A DNA stretch of 64,000 bases. It comes from Xylophilus sp. GOD-11R. Its GTDB lineage: Bacteria > Pseudomonadota > Gammaproteobacteria > Burkholderiales > Burkholderiaceae_C. Below, piece by piece: positions 36,753 to 45,424 of this stretch. The stretch is taken from contig NZ_CP137854.1 in NCBI RefSeq assembly GCF_033546935.1, positions 1,364,001 through 1,428,000 of the forward strand, read 5' to 3'. Each line of letters starts with the position of its first letter. The first letter of the stretch is position 1. The notes below the pieces were generated by a model that saw only the letters and a program-made list of their open reading frames with translations, was not told the DNA's origin and ran no database searches. A program made the position numbers and the translations under genes.

Positions 36753-37517
36753 TCAGACCAGGCGTGTCGGCCGGGTCTGGGCCCAGGCCACGGCGTCGTC
36801 GCCGGCTGGTTGCGCGATCGGGCAGTCGGCCTGCGTCGCGGCGCGCCAGATGGCCTCGGCCACCTGCGGGCTGGTGGTGACGGGGCCGTCGTAGCTCTGG
36901 AAGCCTTCGAGCACCTGGGCGAGCATCGGCGCGTATTCCTCGGGCGGCGGCACCATCGAGCGCGGCATCGCGTTGGCCGCGAACTGCGTCGATTGCGCCA
37001 TGCCCGGCAGCACTACGCGCGCCTGGATGCCCAGGGGCGCGAGTTCCAGGGCCAGCGATTCGGTGAAGGTCACGACGGCCGCCTTGGTCGCCGCGTACAC
37101 CGCCAGCAAGGGCAGCGCCTTGAGGGTGACGGTGGAGGCCACGTTGACCACCACGCCCTGGCGCCGCGCACGAAACTGCGGCAGCACCGCGCGGGTGGTG
37201 GCCATGAGCCCGAGCACATTGGTCTCGAAGGTTTCGCGGCAGAGCGCGCTCGATTGCGCTTCGAAGGCGCCGAGCAGGCCCACGCCGGCGTTGTTGACCA
37301 GTACGTCGATCGGCCCGGCGGCGGCAATGGCCATGGCGATGCTGGCCTCGTCGGCCACGTCCAGCGGCAGGACGCGCAGGCGCTCGGAAGCCGGGAGCAG
37401 GTCTTCGCGCGGTGTGCGCATGGTGGCCACGACGTGCCAGCCGCGATCGAGGAAAAGTCGGGCGGTTTCCAGGCCGAAGCCGGAGGAGCAGCCGGTAATG
37501 AGCACGGTCTTTTTCAT
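36753..37517 (-). CDS. Short-chain dehydrogenase/reductase
   Basis: A 254-residue classical SDR. The cofactor motif TGCSSGFGLE is at residues 8-17, NNAGVG follows, and the catalytic Ser (VNVASTVT), Tyr and Lys (YAATKAA) are in place. The substrate is unknown; closest in feel are oxidoreductases of the YusZ type. I chose MKKTVLITG as start because the cofactor strand begins there. It is divergent from an AraC regulator 103 bases away, which probably controls it. Confidence 0.9.
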   Translation of the reverse strand: MKKTVLITGCSSGFGLETARLFLDRGWHVVATMRTPREDLLPASERLRVLPLDVADEASIAMAIAAAGPIDVLVNNAGVGLLGAFEAQSSALCRETFETNVLGLMATTRAVLPQFRARRQGVVVNVASTVTLKALPLLAVYAATKAAVVTFTESLALELAPLGIQARVVLPGMAQSTQFAANAMPRSMVPPPEEYAPMLAQVLEGFQSYDGPVTTSPQVAEAIWRAATQADCPIAQPAGDDAVAWAQTRPTRLV

Positions 37518-37620
37518 GGTGGTTATCCTGTGAAGTTGGAGAAAAAAAGCGACTCTAGGCTGTCTGAAGCGGCACATCTACAATAGGAAATCCATGTTTT
37601 GTTGTAGATAGTCCGAAAAA

Positions 37621-38529
37621 ATGGCTGATCCACTCGCCGACTTCGTGGCTTTGCTGCAGCCCCGCATGCACTACACCAAGGTGGCGGGCGCCGCGGGGGA
37701 ATGGGGCGTTTGCTGCCCCGAATCAGGCGAGCCGATGTTTCTGGTGATGCTCGAGGGCGTGGTCGACATGCGGGTCGGCGGCATGGAAACCCTGCCGCTG
37801 GAAACCGGCGATTTCGTGCTGATCCCCTCCAGCCTGCCCTTCGTCATGACCAGCCGCGGGCATCCGCGGCCGGAGCAGTTCTTTCCCGACCCGGTACGCC
37901 TGCCCAACGGCGAGATGCGCTGCGGCGATCCGCAGGCCGAGCCCGACGCCCGCATGCTGGTCGGCCATTGCAAGCTGGGCTCGCCCGACGCGGCCCTGCT
38001 GTTGTCGCTGTTGCCCAGGCTGATTCACATCCGCGAGCAAGCGCGGCTGTCGACGCTGATGCGCCTGGTGGTCGACGAGTCGCGCAGCCAGCGACCGGCG
38101 CGCGACGTGGCCATGGACCATCTGCTGAAGCTGCTGTTCATCGAGGCGCTGCGCTCGCCGGGCGATGCGGTGGCCTCGCCGGGCTTGCTGCGTGGCCTCT
38201 CCGACGAGCGCCTGTCGCAGGCGCTGCGCAGCTTCCACGAGGCGCCGGACCGGTGCTGGACCGTGCCGCTGCTGGCCGAGCGGGCGGCGATGTCGCGGTC
38301 GAGTTTCTTCGAGCGCTTTCTGCGCTTCGTGGGTGTGCCGCCGATGCAATACGTGCTCGCCTGGCGCATGGCCCTGGCCAAGAGCCTGCTGAAGCACGGC
38401 GCCGCGCAGATCGCCGAGGTGGCGGCGCAGGTCGGATATAGCTCGGCGAGCACTTTCACCGTGGCCTTCACCCGCCATGTCGGAGTACCGCCGGGGCGGT
38501 TCGCGCGCTTACCGGCAGCGGAGGCTTGA
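37621..38529 (+). CDS. AraC-family regulator with cupin sensor domain
   Basis: A 302-residue regulator. The N-terminal AraC-type cupin (about residues 5-170) has GDFVLIPSSLPFVM, and a double HTH covers about 205-300 (WTVPLLAERAAMSRSSFFERFLRFVGVPPMQYVLAWRM; IAEVAAQVGYSSASTFTVAF). It belongs to the group that often controls a divergent oxidoreductase. Its target here is probably the neighbouring SDR gene. Confidence 0.92.
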   Translation: MADPLADFVALLQPRMHYTKVAGAAGEWGVCCPESGEPMFLVMLEGVVDMRVGGMETLPLETGDFVLIPSSLPFVMTSRGHPRPEQFFPDPVRLPNGEMRCGDPQAEPDARMLVGHCKLGSPDAALLLSLLPRLIHIREQARLSTLMRLVVDESRSQRPARDVAMDHLLKLLFIEALRSPGDAVASPGLLRGLSDERLSQALRSFHEAPDRCWTVPLLAERAAMSRSSFFERFLRFVGVPPMQYVLAWRMALAKSLLKHGAAQIAEVAAQVGYSSASTFTVAFTRHVGVPPGRFARLPAAEA

Positions 38530-38533
38530 CCTA

Positions 38534-38551
38534 AACCGACTAGTTGGTAGA
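38534..38551. promoter_or_regulatory. TetR operator copy 1
   Basis: AACCGACTAGTTGGTAGA contains a near-palindrome ACCGACTAGTTGGT and ends 9 bases before the TetR start codon. An identical 18-mer occurs in reverse orientation at 39193-39210. Confidence 0.7.
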
Positions 38552-38560
38552 CTGCGCGGC

Positions 38561-39148
38561 ATGGAACTCGAACTCTCACCGCGTGCTGCCGAAATCGTCG
38601 CCTGCGCCCAGTCGCTGCTGGTGGCGGGCGGCTACAACGGCTTCAGTTATGCCGACATCTCGGCGGCGGTGCAGATCAGCAAGCCCACCATCCACCATCA
38701 CTTTCCGAGCAAGGCGGAGCTGGTGCAGACGGTGGTCAAACGCTACCGGCAGCAGGCGCGCGACGGCATGGCAGCCACCGACCGGGCCATCGCCGACCCC
38801 GTCGGGCGGCTCGAGGCCTACACCGCGTACTGGGAAGCCTGCATCCGCGACGGCACCGCCTCGCTATGTGTGTGCGCGATGCTCGCGGCCGAAATGCCGG
38901 CGATCCCGCCCTTGGTCGCCGACGAGGTGCGCGGGCATTTTTTCGACCTCACCGGCTGGCTGACCACCACGCTCGAGCAGGGTGTAGCCAGCGGCGCGTT
39001 CCGGCTGAGGGCATCGCCCCGGGCCGATGCGATGGCGCTGATGGCGACGGTACACGGCGCCATGCTGGCGGCCCGCGCATACGGCGATCCGGCGATCTTC
39101 CGCACCATCGTGGCGCCGTCGATGGCGCAGTTGTCGGGCAAGGCCTGA
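38561..39148 (+). CDS. TetR-family transcriptional regulator
   Basis: A 195-residue TetR protein. The HTH covers about residues 8-55 (EIVACAQSLLVAGGYNGFSYADISAAVQISKPTIHHHFPSKAELV), and the ligand domain has the TetR_C pattern of AcrR-like efflux or lipid regulators. The 18-bp operator directly before its start and an exact inverted copy before the next gene imply that it represses itself and the DUF308 gene downstream. Confidence 0.93.
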   Translation: MELELSPRAAEIVACAQSLLVAGGYNGFSYADISAAVQISKPTIHHHFPSKAELVQTVVKRYRQQARDGMAATDRAIADPVGRLEAYTAYWEACIRDGTASLCVCAMLAAEMPAIPPLVADEVRGHFFDLTGWLTTTLEQGVASGAFRLRASPRADAMALMATVHGAMLAARAYGDPAIFRTIVAPSMAQLSGKA

Positions 39149-39192
39149 GGCCGGAGCGCTCGGGTTTCCGTCTCCTTTTTTTAATTGTTCAA

Positions 39193-39210
39193 TCTACCAA
39201 CTAGTCGGTT
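39193..39210. promoter_or_regulatory. TetR operator copy 2
   Basis: TCTACCAACTAGTCGGTT is the exact reverse complement of 38534-38551. It lies 90 bases before the DUF308 membrane protein gene. Confidence 0.7.
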
Positions 39211-39299
39211 GAAGCTTCGATGTCGGAAGCGTCTGCGGCGCCGCTTTCGTCCATTCCCTCATGCGCCCACGTCGCGACCCGCTCGCACAGGATCCATCC

Positions 39300-39908
39300 A
39301 TGTCTTCTCCCACCGCCAAGCGCTACGAAGTTCCGACCGGCAGCGCCACGACATCCACGAACGCGCCCTGGCTGCAGACCTACTACTTCTTGCGAGCGGG
39401 CTTCTCCATCGTCTGGGTGCTGCTCGCCTTGACCGTTGGCCAGCACCTGCCGGTGCTCGCGATGGCGCTGCTGGTGATCTACCCGGGGTGGGACGCCGTC
39501 GCCAACTACCTTGATGCCCGGCAGAGCGGCGGGCTCCGGCGCAACCCGAGCCAGATGCTCAACGTGCTGGCCAGCGGCATCGTCACGCTGGCGATCGCTG
39601 CGGCGCTGAACTTCGGCATGCATGCGGTGCTGGGCGTGTTCGGCGTATGGGCCGGCCTGTCGGGCCTGCTGCAACTGGCCACCGGCGTGCGGCGCTGGAA
39701 AACGCACGGCGCGCAGTGGCCGATGGTGCTGAGCGGCGCGCAGTCGACGCTGGCGGGCGTGCTGTTCATCCAGCGCGCGACCAGCCCGCATCTGCCGGCC
39801 ATCACCGACATCGCGCCGTATGCGGCGGTCGGCGCCTTCTATTTCCTGGTGTCGGGCGTATCGATGGTGGTGGCCGATCTGCGGCGCCGCCGCAAGGCGT
39901 CTGCCTGA
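39300..39908 (+). CDS. DUF308/HdeD-like membrane protein
   Basis: A 202-residue membrane protein with five or six hydrophobic segments, a disordered N-terminus of about 25 residues (Ser/Thr-rich) and a basic C-terminus (DLRRRRKASA). The pattern GVFGVWAGLSGLLQLATGVRRW matches DUF308, the family of HdeD. Members are linked to acid or membrane stress, but no mechanism is established. Control by the upstream TetR protein is suggested by the shared operator. Confidence 0.75.
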   Translation: MSSPTAKRYEVPTGSATTSTNAPWLQTYYFLRAGFSIVWVLLALTVGQHLPVLAMALLVIYPGWDAVANYLDARQSGGLRRNPSQMLNVLASGIVTLAIAAALNFGMHAVLGVFGVWAGLSGLLQLATGVRRWKTHGAQWPMVLSGAQSTLAGVLFIQRATSPHLPAITDIAPYAAVGAFYFLVSGVSMVVADLRRRRKASA

Positions 39909-39924
39909 CGTCGCGCAGCAGGCA

Positions 39925-40785
39925 TCACGTCGACCGGCGGCCGACCTCGGCCAGCGCCGACCAGTCCTGGTCTGCCCGGCCGGCCCGCACCGCATGCTGC
40001 AGCCGATCGCGCACGACGGCCGCGCCGGGCAGGTCCACGCCCCGGGCCTTGGCTGCGTCACCGGCGAGCAGCGCGTCCTTCAGGCCCAGCGCCAGCCGGA
40101 ACCCCGGCTCGTAGCGGCGCTCGGCGATGTTGCGGCCGTAACGCTGGTAGCTCGGGCAGGCGAACAGCGTCTGGGTGAGCACCTCCAGAAAATCCGCCGC
40201 CGGCAGGCCGTAGGACTCGGTGAGGGTGGCGGCCTCGGCCATCGATTCGATGGCCATGGTGATCATCATGTTGCCGGCGATCTTGGCGATGGCGGCACGC
40301 ACCGGGTCGTCGCCCAGTCGCCAGGTCTTGCGGCCGATGGCGTCGAAGAGCGGCTGCACCCGCCGCACCGCCTCTTCGGCGCCGGCGGCGAGGATATTGA
40401 GCTCGGCCCGCGCCGCGACCGCCGGCACGCCGAACACCGGTGCCGCCACGTAAGCCACACCGGCCTGCCGGTGCAGCGGCTGCATCTCGGCGACGAGGGC
40501 GGGGGAAACGGTCGACATCACCACATGCACCGGATCGCCCGTGGCCGACGCCAGCGCGCCGCTGTCGAGCAGCACGGCACGCACCGCCGCGTCGTCGGCC
40601 AGCATGGTGATCACCACGTCGTGACCGGTGAAGGCCTGCGCAGGCGAGGCCAAAGGCGCGACCCCGGCGAGCCCGGCCACGGCCTCGGGCCGGCGCGCCC
40701 AGGCCGAGACCTCGTGGCCGTTTGCGACGAGGTGCGGCACGATGGCCGCACCCATGGCGCCGACGCCGATGAAGGCGATCTTCAT
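39925..40785 (-). CDS. NAD(P)-dependent beta-hydroxyacid dehydrogenase family protein
   Basis: A 286-residue enzyme of the 3-hydroxyisobutyrate/tartronate-semialdehyde reductase family. The N-terminal cofactor motif GVGAMGAAI, the substrate region (AAPVFG in place of the usual D-A-P-V-S-G), and the catalytic lysine in AKIAGNMMI are visible. The altered substrate loop suggests an unusual substrate, or an imine-reductase-like member. It is translated just after the TetR gene, overlapping it by four bases (ATGA). Confidence 0.85.
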   Translation of the reverse strand: MKIAFIGVGAMGAAIVPHLVANGHEVSAWARRPEAVAGLAGVAPLASPAQAFTGHDVVITMLADDAAVRAVLLDSGALASATGDPVHVVMSTVSPALVAEMQPLHRQAGVAYVAAPVFGVPAVAARAELNILAAGAEEAVRRVQPLFDAIGRKTWRLGDDPVRAAIAKIAGNMMITMAIESMAEAATLTESYGLPAADFLEVLTQTLFACPSYQRYGRNIAERRYEPGFRLALGLKDALLAGDAAKARGVDLPGAAVVRDRLQHAVRAGRADQDWSALAEVGRRST

Positions 40786-41411
40786 GCCCGGCTCCCCGAT
40801 GCCGGACGCGCGGCGTCCCAGAGCCGCATCACCTGCGTGACGGCGGCATCGAGCCGATCGGCATCGACGCCGTCGCGCGCCAGGGTGGAGACGCCGGTCA
40901 GAAAGCCGTCGAACACCATCGCCAGCGCCTGGGTATCGGTGTCGGCGGCCAGCTGGCCGCTCGCGACTCCGCGCCGCACGCAGGCCAGCAGGCCGGCGCT
41001 GGTTTCGGCGCGCGAGTCGTGCAGCGGCTGAGCGACGGCGGCGTTGGCCGGGGAGGGCGCACTCATCACGCCCAGCGACACCATGCAGCCTCGCGGATGG
41101 TCGGGGCCGCACTGCATGGCGGCCGAGCGTCGCAAGGCGGTCTCGATCGCGTCGCGCGGTGCGAGGGCCGCATCGTGCAGGCAGGCGGTGACCTGGCCAT
41201 GGGTCGCCAGGTATTGCGCGACAGCCTCCTGAAAAAGCCCTTCCTTGGAGCCGAAGGCCGCGTAGAAGCTGGGCGCGGAGATGCCGCCGCCGAGGCTGTC
41301 TTTCAGCTGGGCGAGCGAAGTGGCATCGAAACCGTGTTCCCAGAACAGGTGCATGGCCTGGGTAACGGCGGCATGTCGGTCGAAGGCGCGGGGGCGGCCC
41401 ATGGTGGCCAT
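40782..41411 (-). CDS. TetR-family regulator divergent from MFS exporter
   Basis: A 209-residue TetR protein. The HTH is in the N-terminal 60 residues (VTQAMHLFWEHGFDATSLAQLKDSL...SFYAAFGSKEGLF), and the C-terminal domain resembles the ComR/YxaF group. The start has AGGAG seven bases upstream. It is divergent from an MFS efflux gene and overlaps the downstream oxidoreductase by ATGA, so one regulator may control both units. Confidence 0.92.
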   Translation of the reverse strand: MATMGRPRAFDRHAAVTQAMHLFWEHGFDATSLAQLKDSLGGGISAPSFYAAFGSKEGLFQEAVAQYLATHGQVTACLHDAALAPRDAIETALRRSAAMQCGPDHPRGCMVSLGVMSAPSPANAAVAQPLHDSRAETSAGLLACVRRGVASGQLAADTDTQALAMVFDGFLTGVSTLARDGVDADRLDAAVTQVMRLWDAARPASGSRA

Positions 41412-41459
41412 GACGGTCTCCTGTTGAATCGAGTTAAATACTAATCGGTACAAAAGTTG

Positions 41460-41503
41460 TTGACAAGCGTTGGACGGCAAAACTACATTTGTATCGATCG
41501 ATA
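41460..41503 (+). promoter_or_regulatory. Promoter and palindrome before the MFS gene
   Basis: TTGACA (41460-41465), an 18-base spacer and TACATT (41484-41489) form a plausible sigma-70 promoter. A perfect 12-bp palindrome TATCGATCGATA (41492-41503) starts at the expected transcription start and is a likely TetR operator. Confidence 0.5.
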
Positions 41504-41519
41504 TATAAATGGTATTCGC

Positions 41520-42770
41520 ATGACATCAAAGATTCTGGAACCTTCCTCGCCCCGCAACCTGCCGTCCGCTCTGCCTGCCCGTCCGAAGACCGACGACCTG
41601 CCTGTCGCCGCGTTGCTGGCACTGGCCATGACCGGCTTCATCTGCATCGTCACCGAAACCCTGCCGGCCGGTTTGCTGCCGCAGATCGCCACGGGCCTGG
41701 GCGTGTCGCAGGCGTTTGCCGGCCAGATGGTCACCGCCTACGCGCTCGGCTCGGTCATCGCCGCCATTCCGCTGACCATCGCCACGCGCGGCTGGCGACG
41801 CCGCCACGCCTTGCTGCTGCCCATCGTGGGCTTTCTGGTGTTCAACAGCCTGACGGCGGTGTCGTCGAATTTCTGGCTGACCCTGGTCGCGCGTTTCTTC
41901 GCGGGAGCCTCGGCGGGCCTGGCGTGGAGCCTGCTGGCGTCGTATGCGCGGCGCATGGTCGAGCCGCGCCAGCAGGGCCGGGCGCTGGCGCTGGCCATGG
42001 TCGGCACGCCGATCGCGCTGTCGCTCGGTGTGCCGCTCGGCACGCTCATGGGAAGCCTGGTCGGCTGGCGCAGCGCGTTCGCCATCATGTCGGGGCTGAC
42101 GCTGGTGCTCATCGCCTGGGTGCTGGCCAAGGTGCCGGACTATCCCGGCCAGGGCGACGAGCGCCGGTTGCCCTTGTCACGGGTGCTGGTGACGCCGGGG
42201 GTGCGGCCCGTGCTGGCCGTGGTCATGGCCTGGATGCTGGCGCACAACCTGCTCTACACCTACGTCGCGCCCTTCGTGGCGCGGGCCGGGTTGGGCGAGC
42301 GTGTCGACCTGGTGCTGCTGGTGTTCGGGCTTGCCGCGCTGGCGGGCATAGCCCTCACCGGCCGGCTGGTCGACCGCCATCTGCGGGCTTGCGTGCTCGC
42401 CAGCCTGGCCGCGTTCGGCGCCGTGGCGATCGGGTTCGCGGTGGCGGGCCAGTCACCGGCGGCAGTGCTGGCAGGGGTGGCGCTCTGGGGCCTGAGTTTC
42501 GGCGGTGCCGCCACGCTGCTGCAGACCGCGCTGGCCGATGCGGCGGGCGACGGCGCCGACGTGGCGCTGTCGATGAACGTGGTGGCCTGGAACAGCGCCA
42601 TCGCCGGTGGCGGATTGCTGGGTGGTGTGCTGCTGGATGCGTGGGGACCGCAGTCTTTCGCCTGGGCCGTGATCTTGCTGGCAGGGCTGGCGCTGGGCAT
42701 CGCCTGGACAGCGCGGCGTGACGGTTTTCCGGCCGAGGCGCGCCACTCGCCGACGGGCGCCGGGCACTAA
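41520..42770 (+). CDS. MFS transporter, AraJ/PbuE-like efflux permease
   Basis: A 416-residue, 12-segment major facilitator. The N-terminal part has FICIVTETLPAGLLPQIATGLGVSQAFAGQMVTAYALGSVI, typical of DHA1-type drug, sugar or purine efflux permeases. The divergent TetR gene and the operator-like palindrome support inducible export. The substrate is unknown. Confidence 0.92.
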   Translation: MTSKILEPSSPRNLPSALPARPKTDDLPVAALLALAMTGFICIVTETLPAGLLPQIATGLGVSQAFAGQMVTAYALGSVIAAIPLTIATRGWRRRHALLLPIVGFLVFNSLTAVSSNFWLTLVARFFAGASAGLAWSLLASYARRMVEPRQQGRALALAMVGTPIALSLGVPLGTLMGSLVGWRSAFAIMSGLTLVLIAWVLAKVPDYPGQGDERRLPLSRVLVTPGVRPVLAVVMAWMLAHNLLYTYVAPFVARAGLGERVDLVLLVFGLAALAGIALTGRLVDRHLRACVLASLAAFGAVAIGFAVAGQSPAAVLAGVALWGLSFGGAATLLQTALADAAGDGADVALSMNVVAWNSAIAGGGLLGGVLLDAWGPQSFAWAVILLAGLALGIAWTARRDGFPAEARHSPTGAGH

Positions 42771-42788
42771 AAAACGGGGGGGCGCGCG

Positions 42789-44309
42789 TCAGGACCCGCG
42801 CGCCGGACCGAACCAGTCGACGCAGGCCTTGTCCAGTGCCGCCTCGTCGGCCCGCTCCTGGGCGGCCCAGGCCACCACGCCGTCGGGGCGAACAAGCACG
42901 GCGCGAAGGCCGAGCGTGTTCCGGGCGGCGCCCGCCACATGGCGGATGCGACCATTCCAGCCGGCGGCGCGTTCGCGCAGCAGCGCGCCCGGGTCGAAGT
43001 CCAGCAGCAGGCCATGGCCGCTCCGCAGCAGTTGGCCGACCGTGGTGTCGTCGCCGAAAGTGAAGTCCGGCACGCTGCAGCCCACGAGCGGATGAGCGTC
43101 GCCCAGCGGGTATCGCAGCTTCGCTTCCCACACCCGTTCGGCCATGTAGGTGGCGCCGTCCGTCGTCGCGACGAGGTCGCGCAGGATCGCTTCGAGCGCA
43201 CGCGAAGCCGGGCTCGGCCGCATCACGCCGACCTGCGCACGCGACCAGTCGAGCACCTGCGCGCCGACCGGGTGTCGTTCGCTGAAGTAGGTGTCGAGCA
43301 ATGTCTCCGGCAGGTCGCCGCGCACCACGGCCGCGAGCTTCCAGCCGAGGTTCATCGCATCGCCCAGGCCGAGGTTCAAGCCCTGGCCGCCCAGGGGCGA
43401 ATGGATGTGGGCGGCGTCACCGGCCAGCAGCAGCCGGCCTTGGCGGTAGGTGCTGGCCTGGCTGGCGCGATCGGTCCAGGTGCTTGCGAGGTGCAGCGCG
43501 TTCAGCACCACGTCGACACCGGACACGCGCCGCAATACCGCCTGCACCTGTTCCCGCGTGATCGGCTGCGTGCGGTGGAAGGCGCCGCCGTCGAAGTCGA
43601 CCATCGCGATGGTGCCGGGCGGCTGGTAGGTGTACATGCCCTGCGGCGTGTAGTGGCGGCCGGGGGCCAGCAAGGCGGGGTCGGCGAGCTCGATCTCGAC
43701 CGAATAGCCGGTGAATTCCGGCTCGGTGCCGACGAAGGCGAAGCCGCCGAGCTTGCGCACCGTGCTGCGGCCGCCGTCGCATCCGACGAGCCAACGGGCG
43801 CGCCAGCGTTCCGGCCCCGCGTGGATGGTCACGTCGTGCCCGGTCTGCTCGAAGGCCGTGACGCCGGCACCGCGGCGGATCTGCACGCCGAGCGCGGTGG
43901 CACGGTCTGCCAGCACGGTCTCGATGCGCGCCATCGTGGTCGGCTTGCCCCGCGCCGCCGGGTTGGGCAGGCGGTAGGGCCAGCGGGATTCGTCGATGCG
44001 GTCGTCGAAGAACGGGATGCCGGCGAAGTGGCCGCCGGCCGCGCGCTTCTGGCGGGCCCAATGCGCGTTCTGCATCGCCTCGACCGGCGCGACGACATCG
44101 TCGAGCAGGCCGCGCCGGTACAGGGCTTCGACGCTCGGAATCGACAGGCCGCGCATGCCGAAAGGCAGGCGCTTGAGCGGGGTGCTCGCATCGTCGGCCT
44201 GCTCCAGCACCGCCACGGAAAGCCCGGCCAGCCGCAGCTCGCAGGCGAGGAACAGGCCGACCGGGCCGGCACCCGCGACGACGACATCGAAAGAAGTGCA
44301 ATCGTGCAT
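42789..44309 (-). CDS. FAD-dependent aromatic monooxygenase (PheA/TfdB type)
   Basis: A 506-residue group A flavoprotein hydroxylase. It has GAGPVGLFLACEL (FAD ADP-binding), DG near 170 (GCDGGRSTVRK), and the second FAD motif GDAAHIHSPLGGQGLNLGLGDAMNLGWKL. The C-terminal thioredoxin-like domain of the phenol-hydroxylase class is present (about 420-506). It would hydroxylate an aromatic ring or an antibiotic, using NAD(P)H. It starts three bases after the LysR stop on the same strand, so the two are co-transcribed. Confidence 0.9.
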   Translation of the reverse strand: MHDCTSFDVVVAGAGPVGLFLACELRLAGLSVAVLEQADDASTPLKRLPFGMRGLSIPSVEALYRRGLLDDVVAPVEAMQNAHWARQKRAAGGHFAGIPFFDDRIDESRWPYRLPNPAARGKPTTMARIETVLADRATALGVQIRRGAGVTAFEQTGHDVTIHAGPERWRARWLVGCDGGRSTVRKLGGFAFVGTEPEFTGYSVEIELADPALLAPGRHYTPQGMYTYQPPGTIAMVDFDGGAFHRTQPITREQVQAVLRRVSGVDVVLNALHLASTWTDRASQASTYRQGRLLLAGDAAHIHSPLGGQGLNLGLGDAMNLGWKLAAVVRGDLPETLLDTYFSERHPVGAQVLDWSRAQVGVMRPSPASRALEAILRDLVATTDGATYMAERVWEAKLRYPLGDAHPLVGCSVPDFTFGDDTTVGQLLRSGHGLLLDFDPGALLRERAAGWNGRIRHVAGAARNTLGLRAVLVRPDGVVAWAAQERADEAALDKACVDWFGPARGS

Positions 44310-44312
44310 GCA

Positions 44313-45257
44313 TCAACCCGCGTGCGGGCCGGTCGCCAAACCAGGGAGCATAGGCGCTCGGGCGGCTTGCATCCGGGGCGCGCACAGGGTCGCCACCAGA
44401 TGTCCGAGCTGCCGGTTGCCGGCGATCGCACCTTTGCGGATGCAGACGCGGTGGTGGCGCGGCGCCCAGGCATCGGTGAGTTCCACGGCCACCATGCGGC
44501 CGACTTCCTGTTTCTCCAGGGCCGACGCCGGAACGATGCTGACCCCCGCACCGGAGGCCACCAAGCCCATCACCGCGTCGAAGCTGGCCACCTGCACCCG
44601 CACGTCCAGCCGGCCGCCGAGCGAGGCGGCCTGGTTCATCAGGTAGGTATGCAGGGCCGACCCGTTCTGCAGGCAGATCCAGGGCTGGTCGAAACAGTCG
44701 GCGAAACGCACGCTGGCCTGCCGGCTCAGGCGGCTGCCCGGCGGCACGATCAAGACGAAACGGTCTTCGCGATAGGGCAGGAAATCGAGCTCGGGATGGT
44801 CGGAATCGACCGCCACCACGCCGATGTCGGCGCGGCCCTGCGCCACCGCCAGGATGATGTCGGTGCCCAGCCGTTCCTCCAGCGTGATGCGCACCGAGGG
44901 ATGGTGGGCGAAGAAGCGCGCCAGGTCGTCCGGCAGGTGGAAATTGACCACGTTGTTGTTGGCGAAGAAGGTCAGGTGCGTGGTCAGCCCCAGGGCGTAG
45001 GGCGACAGGTCGGCGTGCATCTGTTCCAGCCCCGCCACGCACTGGCGTACGTGTTCCAGCATGACGTTGCCGGCAGCGGTGAGGGCCACGCCGCGTGCGC
45101 GCCGCACGAAGAGCGAAACGCCCAGCGCTTCTTCGAGCCCCTTCAGGCGCAGGCTGGCCGACGAGGCGGCCAGATGGGCGCGCGCCGCGCCGCGCGAGAG
45201 GCTGCCTTCCTCGGCGATGGCGAGGAAGACGCGTAGATCGACCAGGTCGTAGTGCAT
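44313..45257 (-). CDS. LysR-family transcriptional regulator (cluster II)
   Basis: A 314-residue LTTR with an N-terminal HTH (LVDLRVFLAIAEEGSLSRGAARAHLAASSASLRLKGLEEALG) and a CynR/CbbR-type effector domain. It is divergent from cluster II across 349 bases that hold an LTTR-type inverted repeat. Its likely target is the AtzG-AtzE-AtzH-nitrile hydratase operon. The FAD monooxygenase downstream may be part of the same regulon or an unrelated passenger. Confidence 0.92.
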   Translation of the reverse strand: MHYDLVDLRVFLAIAEEGSLSRGAARAHLAASSASLRLKGLEEALGVSLFVRRARGVALTAAGNVMLEHVRQCVAGLEQMHADLSPYALGLTTHLTFFANNNVVNFHLPDDLARFFAHHPSVRITLEERLGTDIILAVAQGRADIGVVAVDSDHPELDFLPYREDRFVLIVPPGSRLSRQASVRFADCFDQPWICLQNGSALHTYLMNQAASLGGRLDVRVQVASFDAVMGLVASGAGVSIVPASALEKQEVGRMVAVELTDAWAPRHHRVCIRKGAIAGNRQLGHLVATLCAPRMQAARAPMLPGLATGPHAG

Positions 45258-45334
45258 GCGTTTGCCTTTGGCGAATTCGTGTTTCGCCCGATGGGAATGT
45301 GCACCCGTGCGGGGCGCGAATCTTCGCTAGCAGG

Positions 45335-45351
45335 TTTCGTGCACAACGAAA
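45335..45351. promoter_or_regulatory. LysR-type operator candidate for cluster II
   Basis: TTTCGT-GCACA-ACGAAA is a perfect 6-5-6 inverted repeat with the T-N11-A form of LTTR sites. It lies 78 bases from the LysR start. A second, weaker GCGAA-N7-TTCGC repeat of the same length is at 45271-45287. Confidence 0.5.
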
Positions 45352-45424
45352 GGTCTGCTTGCCAGAACTCACTTGTTGGTGACGGTCGGCCTGCGGACAC
45401 TGGCGCCGCACCAGGAGTCGCCCC

